Assembly: GCA_003140705.1 (NCBI GenBank)
Contig: PLKU01000540.1
Coordinates: forward strand, 1 to 6,588
Length of the DNA stretch: 6,588 nt
DNA from: Acidobacteriaceae bacterium
GTDB lineage: Bacteria; Acidobacteriota; Terriglobia; Terriglobales; Acidobacteriaceae
Direction of reading: 5' to 3'
Positions 6,149 to 6,588 of the stretch are shown piece by piece. Both the position numbers and the translations under genes were made by a program. Each line of letters starts with the position of its first letter. Within the stretch, counting starts at the first letter, position 1. The notes beneath the pieces were generated by a model. That model was not told the DNA's origin and did not search any database. It worked only from the letters and a program-made list of their open reading frames with translations.

Positions 6149-6588
6149 GTGAGCCGTCTTGTTGTGAATGCCGATGATCTTGGCCTTACTGTCGGCGTCA
6201 ACCGTGCCATCATTGAGCTCCATCGTGCAGGCATGCTTACCAGCGCGACGCTCATGGCGCGCGCAAAAGCAACCCAGGACGCAATCGAAATCGCGCTTGC
6301 AAACCCGTCCCTGGGAGTGGGCTGCCATGTTGTCCTGGTCGATGGCGACCCGGTCTTGCCACTTAGCGACATCCCCTCTCTCATCCACCAGCCATCCGCC
6401 CGCTTCCACGCAAAGCTGGGCGCATTTCTCAAACGTATGGTCATCGGACGCATTCAGCCCGACGAAATCGAAGCCGAAACCGCCGCCCAGATCCACTTCC
6501 TTCAAGCCAGCGGCCTGAAACTCACACACGTTGATACCCACAAGCACACCCATATGTTTCCTGCCGTCCTTTGCCCCGTGTTGCGAGC
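6149..6588 (+). CDS. hpnK: HpnK, YdjC/ChbG-type deacetylase of hopanoid biosynthesis, 5' part only
   Basis: An open frame runs from GTG 6149 to the window edge (146 codons; the family is usually about 280 residues). An in-frame TAA at 6137-6139 and the position of the motif fix the start: SRLVVNADDLGLTVGVNRAI is the family N-terminus. NADD (residues 7-10) carries the metal and catalytic aspartates, CHVVLVDGDPVLP (59-71) the first metal histidine, and HVDTHKHTHMFP (128-139) the second histidine cluster, the last being distinctive for HpnK within the YdjC family. In hopanoid producers HpnK removes the acetyl group from N-acetylglucosaminyl-bacteriohopanetetrol made by HpnI; HpnJ then forms the cyclitol ether. 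A generic YdjC-type carbohydrate deacetylase is the alternative. There is no Shine-Dalgarno before GTG, so a leaderless start is possible. Other hpn genes are not in view and could follow to the right. Confidence 0.88.
   Translation, partial: MSRLVVNADDLGLTVGVNRAIIELHRAGMLTSATLMARAKATQDAIEIALANPSLGVGCHVVLVDGDPVLPLSDIPSLIHQPSARFHAKLGAFLKRMVIGRIQPDEIEAETAAQIHFLQASGLKLTHVDTHKHTHMFPAVLCPVLR

Noticed and set aside
6018..6152. Open plus-strand frame ending in a TGA that overlaps the hpnK GTG
   Set aside because: It contains no ATG, GTG or TTG start and lies across the tRNA fragment; the overlap looks accidental.
6107..6553. Minus-strand frame 6107-6553 and plus-strand frame 6168-6518
   Set aside because: Both are out of frame with the HpnK reading frame, which carries NADD and the HVDTHKHTHMFP motif.

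Overview
The window reads like the chromosome of a soil-type bacterium, most likely an acidobacterium (Acidobacteriota, Terriglobia-like). This is an inference from three things. A TPR protein is paired with a very large FG-GAP/VCBS (CRTAC1, ASPIC/UnbV-type) protein, an HpnK-type hopanoid gene is present, and coding DNA is moderately GC-rich. No marker gene fixes the taxon.

Layout. Positions 1-3488 (minus strand) hold a two-gene unit. An exported or membrane-anchored TPR-repeat protein (2217-3488) is followed 52 bp downstream by a giant FG-GAP beta-propeller protein. That protein starts at 2164 and runs off the left edge, with 721 residues visible and no stop. A complete tRNA-Val(UAC) with encoded CCA lies just upstream (3680-3756, minus), with an extended -10 promoter candidate.

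An IS630-family element (3955-5106, plus) follows. It has 14-bp terminal inverted repeats, a TA target duplication inside CTAG, and one transposase gene. The DDE triad is intact, but the C-terminus is shifted out of frame at about 4935. A hairpin at the transposase start overlaps its Shine-Dalgarno sequence. Two small palindromes lie between the IS and the 3' end of the next gene.

A Coq4-family protein (5186-5866, minus) carries a complete HDxxH-x11-E metal motif. Upstream of it is a decayed copy of the 5' half of the same tRNA-Val (6004-6038). The tRNA and its fragment therefore form 31/35-identical direct repeats bracketing about 2.3 kb, the IS plus the Coq4-like gene. From 6149 to the right edge, and divergent from the Coq4-like gene, runs the 5' part of an HpnK/YdjC-type deacetylase gene of hopanoid biosynthesis.

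The most interesting points are the tRNA-fragment-bracketed segment, a Coq4-like protein in a probable menaquinone organism beside a hopanoid gene, the two-fold internal duplication of the FG-GAP protein, and the decayed but still structured IS630 element. I see no clear new defence or secretion system here.
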